From assembly GCA_017302355.1 (NCBI GenBank), contig JAFLDQ010000142.1, forward strand, positions 1 to 9,483: DNA of 9,483 nt. The letters are read 5' to 3'. This stretch comes from Dechloromonas sp. (GTDB lineage Bacteria > Pseudomonadota > Gammaproteobacteria > Burkholderiales > Rhodocyclaceae). A program made the translations under genes and the position numbers. Shown piece after piece: positions 6,961 through 9,483 of this stretch. The stretch's first letter is position 1. Each line of letters starts with the position of its first letter. The notes beneath the pieces are model-generated. The model was not told where the DNA came from, ran no database searches, and saw only the letters and a list, made by a program, of their open reading frames with translations.

Positions 6961-7137
6961 TTAGGTCTGAAGGATAGGAAATCCAACCGGACCAACGAGA
7001 GCATATCGTTCTGACAGAAAAAGCCGCTTATTGGACAGTCTGGGGGCCGTGAGCGTTTTAGTGAGGGCGGCCAACGGCACACCACCGAAGACGAGCGCCG
7101 AAACATAGACGCGCGTATCGGCAACGACAACCGTCAC
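6961..7137 (-). pseudogene. Truncated PIN-domain toxin (VapC-like), right copy
   Basis: The second copy of the 58-residue remnant. It starts with GTG 7135-7137 overlapping the antitoxin stop and ends in TAA. It reads VTVVVADTRVYVSALVFGG, closer to the PIN consensus than the left copy, but keeps the same Asn-to-Arg change after DT and the same truncation. Differences between the copies are frequent and often change residues, as expected for sequence no longer under selection. Confidence 0.6.
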
Positions 7138-7180
7138 AGCTTGGTCTCGGGACCGCGGCCAGCCCGCTCGCGACGCACTT
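7134..7180 (-). pseudogene. 3' stub of the ribbon-helix-helix antitoxin gene
   Basis: The last codons read VRRERAGRGPETKL and end in TGA, identical except for the last residue to the antitoxin at 774-998. The body of the gene is missing. Upstream of 7180 the frame stays open into unrelated sequence, so this is a recombination endpoint inside the antitoxin. Confidence 0.75.
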
Positions 7181-7340
7181 GGGATTTGAGGCGCAGTGGA
7201 ACGGAAAACCGGGTTAGGCCTATGTCATTTGCGGGGTTCAGCTTTTCCAGCCAGCAAAGCTCGCCACGACCGCAGTCCCTTCGAATCGTGAGCTTCCGGT
7301 TACGACCCAAAGCGGAAGTAGCCCGATTAGGATAGCGGAC

Positions 7341-7451
7341 GTTCAGCGTTCGAGCTAACCGGACCGTTGCGGTGTGTGGCTAAAGGCTCAGAATGAAATG
7401 GCGGGCATTTAGCCGCATGCCGCAATGGCTCCGGTTGAGCGAATGGTAGGC
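7341..7451 (-). other. attC-like integron recombination site
   Basis: Read on the minus strand, 111 bases begin with GCCTACC (R'' box, one mismatch from GCCTAAC), then TTCGCTCAACCGG (L''). They end with CCGGTTAGCTCGAAC (L') and GCTGAAC (R', one mismatch from GTTRRRY). The two halves form an imperfect inverted repeat: arms at 7354-7372 and 7420-7440 pair with a few bulged bases. A perfect GGCTAAA/TTTAGCC pair lies further in. The layout resembles well-known attC sites, including the TTCRTTCAA-type left box. The site begins 8 bases past the stop codon of the 235-residue gene, as expected for a gene cassette. R'' is complementary to the core at 8212-8218 except for one base. The degenerate R' may reduce recombination. 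Confidence 0.72.
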
Positions 7452-8217
7452 GGCATTTTCACTTGTGATGAGCGTCAGCAAGCGTCTTGACACCGAAGAA
7501 CATGTTGTCCCTTTCATTGGCCCACTTTCGGAGGGCCTGGGTGAGCACCTGCTGATTGGCGCCAAGATGCTTCAAGTTGTACTCGTAGAAGTGCTCGCCG
7601 CCGATGTCCGCTGGTAAGGAGGAACCCTCCTGCTTAAAGAGAAAGGTTGCCTTTCCGAGCGCATCTGCTAGCCCCAGTTCGTAGTACACATTTGGATTTG
7701 GAGTTGTGACATCAGCAACGATGACTCCTGCCTGCGTAATGCTCCTCCAAACATTTGTCCGGAGGTCACCCAAGCGTACTATGGAGTCGCCACGAGTGGC
7801 TTCAAAGCCAGCATCCTCGATTCCAGGTTTGAACAGATTCTCGTATACCTCGTTGGACCATGGCTGACTGAAGGGCATGACGACAAATGCTTCTGGGTAG
7901 TCGACCCTTATGTCTTGATCGGTTTCAGGACCCTTAGCAAGGGTAAATGTGCTTACGAGCTGCCTGGCGGCCTTAGAGAGTTCGAAGGCGTTTCCAACCC
8001 GCTTTACCACGCTGGCATCTTTCAGAATTTGCCACGTGTCAACGTCGCAGTGGACTCCAGCGTTCCGGAGTTCGTCTTCGGTTAGAACCGGGTGAGCACT
8101 GCGCCCGCTGCGATGAGCGTACTGATAGAGCAGGTGAACCATCTTCCACTCCTGGTGTCGGCTCATCTCGATCTCCTTTTAGGTAGACGATTCACGGTGA
8201 TGGGTTATGCCGCCTAA
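7347..8217 (-). mobile_element. Integron gene cassette carrying one NDT/TIR-like gene
   Basis: The stretch from G^TTAGGC (core at 8212-8218) to the end of the attC-like site has the anatomy of a single integron cassette: core site, about 45 bases of leader with a ribosome-binding site, one gene and attC. The gene has visibly lower GC than the DNA on either side, which fits separate acquisition. No integrase gene and no further intact cassette are in the window. Between 7181 and 7340 I see no gene; a 6-bp inverted pair (CTTCCG at 7293, CGGAAG at 7313) is the only structure. Confidence 0.65.
7459..8166 (-). CDS. Winged-helix plus nucleoside deoxyribosyltransferase/TIR-like protein
   Basis: A 235-residue protein from ATG 8164-8166, with AAGGAG six bases upstream. 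Residues 5-75 look like a winged helix: helices around EWKMVHLLYQYA and TEDELRNAG, then VVKRVGNAFELSKAARQL. Residues 90-200 match the nucleoside 2-deoxyribosyltransferase-like/TIR-like fold: AFVVMPFS (97-100), VYENLFKPGIEDAGF, RGDS, then IVADVTTPNPNVYYELGLA with Asp152 and the candidate catalytic Glu163, then LPADIGGEHFYEYN. Members of this superfamily cleave N-glycosidic bonds of nucleosides or nucleotides, or act as nucleotide-sensing effectors in bacterial defence. Which applies here cannot be read from sequence. It is alone in its cassette, so it would act as a single-gene system. No membrane segments. It ends at TGA 7459-7461, followed directly by attC. Confidence 0.87.
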   Translation of the reverse strand: MSRHQEWKMVHLLYQYAHRSGRSAHPVLTEDELRNAGVHCDVDTWQILKDASVVKRVGNAFELSKAARQLVSTFTLAKGPETDQDIRVDYPEAFVVMPFSQPWSNEVYENLFKPGIEDAGFEATRGDSIVRLGDLRTNVWRSITQAGVIVADVTTPNPNVYYELGLADALGKATFLFKQEGSSLPADIGGEHFYEYNLKHLGANQQVLTQALRKWANERDNMFFGVKTLADAHHK

Positions 8218-8218
8218 C
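8212..8218 (-). other. Integron core site GTTAGGC
   Basis: GTTAGGC on the minus strand fits GTTRRRY exactly. It marks the start of the cassette. The group II intron 3' end abuts it without a gap. Confidence 0.6.
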
Positions 8219-8259
8219 GTCGGGTAGCCGAACACGGTTGCCCGCGCCCGGCCCCCTAA
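8219..8259 (-). ncRNA. Group II intron domain VI and 3' splice end
   Basis: After domain V comes TTAGGGGGCCG, a GC-rich hairpin (GCGGG/CCGTG) and CGGCTACCCGAC. An unpaired A seven bases from the end is in the right place for the branch point, and the intron ends in AC (the AY rule). Confidence 0.7.
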
Positions 8260-8293
8260 GAACCGTGCTTGCACCTTTCAGCACACACGGCTC
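8260..8293 (-). ncRNA. Group II intron domain V
   Basis: A 34-base hairpin begins GAGCCGTG and ends CACGGTTC, with a GAAA tetraloop-like tip in the middle and a two-base bulge (AG) on the 3' side. This is the size and form of the catalytic domain V of bacterial group II introns, including the conserved AGC triad near its 5' end. Confidence 0.88.
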
Positions 8294-8349
8294 AAGCCTC
8301 TACAAAGGCATCTTTCGATACCCGGTTTCACAACTTTCATTCGGGCATA

Positions 8350-8746
8350 CTACAGGTTTCTACGGCAACTGAGATGTTGCATCTGAAGGTTGCTTGCGGC
8401 ATCCGATCCGCCATCCGTCCGTTTCACGATGTGGCGAACACCCCAGGGAGTGCTCGTCGTGATGGAATTTTGACAGACCGAACACAGGCCGTCTTGCCTT
8501 TGCCAGACGCGGTAAAACTTCCTGCGACCGCACACTGAATACAGCATTTTCTTGCCCCATCGGGCCTCGAAGTACTGTTCCCATTGGCGGTCATGCGGGT
8601 TCGCGTCAGCTTTGATCTTGACATGCCGTCTTATCGGCGTATCCGACTCTAGCAGCAAGGTAAGTTCCCTTTTCGTTCCATCCTCTTTTTCTTCTGTTGC
8701 GGCAAATACCCAGCTTCGGGTGCCTCGGGTCTTGAAGTACCAGCGC
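8350..8746 (-). pseudogene. Group II intron reverse transcriptase/maturase, C-terminal HNH remnant
   Basis: From about codon RWYFKTRGTRSWVFA the frame matches the maturase C-terminus: SDTPIRRHVKIKADANP, then QWEQYFEARWGKKM. An HNH endonuclease follows, with GLCSVCQNSI (a zinc-binding Cys pair), VRHIVKRTDGGSDAASNLQM and a final Cys. The end CRRNL differs from the usual CHRQ followed by His, and one of the paired His residues before I-V is Arg, so nuclease activity is doubtful. The reverse transcriptase domain (YADD box) is absent. The open frame starts at 8760 within IS91-like sequence, so the apparent ATG is accidental. Confidence 0.85.
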
Positions 8747-9059
8747 ATGCAGATGGACATGTCGGCCGAGATCCTGCTTCCACGTTATGCAGCACCAGCA
8801 AGAACGCCGACACGCCGCCCAGATGTCGCGGGTTGGCGGCGAATTCGGTAAGCGTTGCCGATACCGCGGAGAACAGCGTCTCGTGAAGCGACCGTGGTGC
8901 GGCGGCAATCAGGCCATTGAGGTCGTGCGGCAGCGTGAACACCAGGTGAAAGTAAGGCACGGGCAGCACTTCACGCCGCCTTGCGGCGACCCAGGCTTCC
9001 TTCGCCCGGGTCTGACATAGCGGGCAGTGCCGGTTCCTGCACGAGTGATAGACGTGCCC
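8741..9059 (-). pseudogene. IS91-like transposase, N-terminal/middle remnant with frameshift
   Basis: Read on the minus strand, the fragment gives GHVYHSCRNRHCPLCQTRAK (zinc finger), then EVLPVPYFHLVFTLPHDLN, then LFSAVSATLTEFAANPRHLG, and after a +1 shift TWKQDLGRHVHLHALV (the HUH-like HVHLHALV motif). An extra A at about 8784-8788 (CATAACGTGG instead of CATACGTGG) breaks the frame. The catalytic tyrosine region and C-terminus are missing because the sequence passes straight into the group II intron at about 8738-8748. The N-terminus also breaks off near 9059. The C-terminal part of a similar transposase is at 2076-2315 on the other strand. Confidence 0.83.
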
Positions 9060-9131
9060 AGACGTCGACCAATCGGAACTTGCTTTCTGCCCTCATGGAA
9101 AACCCCAAAAAGACAGAAAACTATACAAATC

Positions 9132-9153
9132 AAGGGGCTGTGAACAGCCCCTT
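9132..9153. terminator. Ten-base-pair hairpin, possible bidirectional terminator
   Basis: AAGGGGCTGT and ACAGCCCCTT form a perfect 10-bp stem around a 2-base GA. Short T-containing tracts follow on both strands but no strong T-run. It separates the IS91 fragment from the antitoxin gene. It could also be an element end. Confidence 0.4.
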
Positions 9154-9226
9154 TGTAACTCATTGAGCGTAAACGATTATTTTGGAGGGTTCACGACGAT
9201 GGCATTCATGGATTGCCCTGGGTCAC

Positions 9227-9243
9227 ATGGCAGTTATTGCCAT
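9227..9243. promoter_or_regulatory. Palindrome upstream of the ParD-like gene, possible operator
   Basis: ATGGCA, a 5-base spacer (GTTAT) and TGCCAT form a perfect inverted repeat 45 bases before the antitoxin start. ParD-type proteins repress their own promoters at such repeats. I could not place a convincing promoter around it. Confidence 0.35.
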
Positions 9244-9287
9244 CTTTTGCTGTTTGTGGCACTTTAGGTGAGATAAGGAGGTGCTCC

Positions 9288-9483
9288 ATGCAAAGCATGA
9301 ATATTTCGCTGCCCGACCCCTTAAAGAAGTTTGTGGATGGACAGATCGCCCAAGGCCGCTACAGCAGCGTGAGCGAATATGTACGCGAGCTGATCCGCGC
9401 CGACGAGAAACGCAAAGCCGAAGAACAGCTTGAAGCGAAGCTGTTGGAAGGACTGAGCGGCGCTGAGAGTGAACTGACCCCGG
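9288..9483 (+). CDS. parD: ParD-type antitoxin, C-terminus cut by window edge
   Basis: Sixty-five codons are visible from ATG 9288-9290, with AAGGAGG six bases upstream. The protein begins MQSMNISLPDPLKKFVDGQI and continues GRYSSVSEYVRELIRADE, the ribbon-helix-helix of the ParD family, then the helical, charged tail that binds the toxin (RKAEEQLEAKLLEGL). Family members are about 80-90 residues, so about 15-25 residues are missing beyond the edge. It should bind and neutralise a ParE-type toxin, which inhibits gyrase, and repress its own operon. The parE gene would be expected just downstream, outside the window. Confidence 0.9.
   Translation, partial: MQSMNISLPDPLKKFVDGQIAQGRYSSVSEYVRELIRADEKRKAEEQLEAKLLEGLSGAESELTP

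Larger units (their letters stand above)
6360..7180. repeat. Long direct repeat, right copy
   Basis: This is the complete counterpart of 1-820. It covers the first 129 codons of the large gene, its upstream region (6748-6960), the PIN remnant and the last 14 or so codons of the antitoxin. At 7180 the match ends inside the antitoxin gene, and the following bases are unrelated to the left copy. The upstream region of the large gene is therefore shared by both copies, and any promoter there is probably shared too; I could not identify a convincing -35/-10 pair. Confidence 0.97.
8219..8746 (-). mobile_element. Group II intron, 3' fragment
   Basis: This is the end of a retromobile group II intron: the C-terminal part of its reverse transcriptase/maturase (8350-8746), a short domain IV remainder with a small GCCT/AGGC hairpin (about 8295-8310), domain V (8260-8293) and domain VI (8219-8259). 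The intron's 5' half (domains I-III and most of the reverse transcriptase) is missing. It is replaced by an IS91-like fragment joined within about 8738-8748. It can no longer splice or move by itself. Its 3' boundary, CTACCCGAC then GTTAGGC, coincides with the cassette core. Confidence 0.85.

Noticed and set aside
9093..9167. Short plus-strand frame MENPKKTENYTNQ, ending near 9167
   Set aside because: About 23 codons, no ribosome-binding site, and it runs through the 10-bp hairpin.
9199..9270. Short plus-strand frame of about 22 codons starting MAFMDCPGSH
   Set aside because: GGAGGG lies upstream but too far for a good start, and the frame covers the probable operator of the ParD-like gene. 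It could be a leader peptide or an IS remnant, but nothing supports this.

Overview
The window is a GC-rich, mosaic stretch of bacterial accessory DNA. High GC, proteobacterial-style Shine-Dalgarno starts, a DbpA-type DEAD-box helicase, an AraC regulator, several ribbon-helix-helix antitoxins and IS91-like debris suggest a Gram-negative proteobacterium, possibly a betaproteobacterium. That placement is an inference. No rRNA, tRNA or CRISPR array was seen.

Left part (1-2540). Positions 1-820 are a near-identical direct copy of 6360-7180. This copy holds the 5' end of a large cysteine-rich gene running off the left edge, a truncated PIN-toxin remnant, and the 3' end of a ribbon-helix-helix antitoxin whose fuller body follows to about 998. 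A DEAD-box helicase C-terminus (1212-2072, minus) has lost its N-terminal half and abuts the C-terminus of an IS91-like transposase (about 2076-2315, plus).

Middle (2540-6747, minus). An AraC-type regulator has a degenerate receiver domain with Glu at the phosphoacceptor position. Upstream of it in the sequence lies a three-gene minus-strand unit: an unrecognised 779-residue cysteine-rich protein with an internal duplication, a DUF1360-type membrane protein, and an overlapping small protein. The repeat at 6360-7180 carries the start and upstream region of the large gene, so the locus was at least partly duplicated. Between the copies, substitutions in the coding part are mostly synonymous, which suggests the large gene is under selection.

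Right part (7181-9483). This looks like an integron cassette. A 235-residue protein with a winged-helix-like N-terminus and a nucleoside deoxyribosyltransferase/TIR-like domain is followed by a 111-bp attC-like fold-back site (7341-7451). It is preceded by a perfect GTTRRRY core (8212-8218). A group II intron 3' end (domains V and VI, plus the HNH tail of its protein) stops exactly at that core. The 5' part of the intron has been replaced by a frameshifted N-terminal IS91-like transposase fragment. A ParD-type antitoxin begins at 9288 and runs off the right edge.

The three minus-strand genes at 3683-6747 probably act together, but their job is unknown. The cassette protein is a plausible defence-type effector. 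The rest is a graveyard of toxin-antitoxin, IS91, helicase and intron fragments typical of a recombination hot spot.
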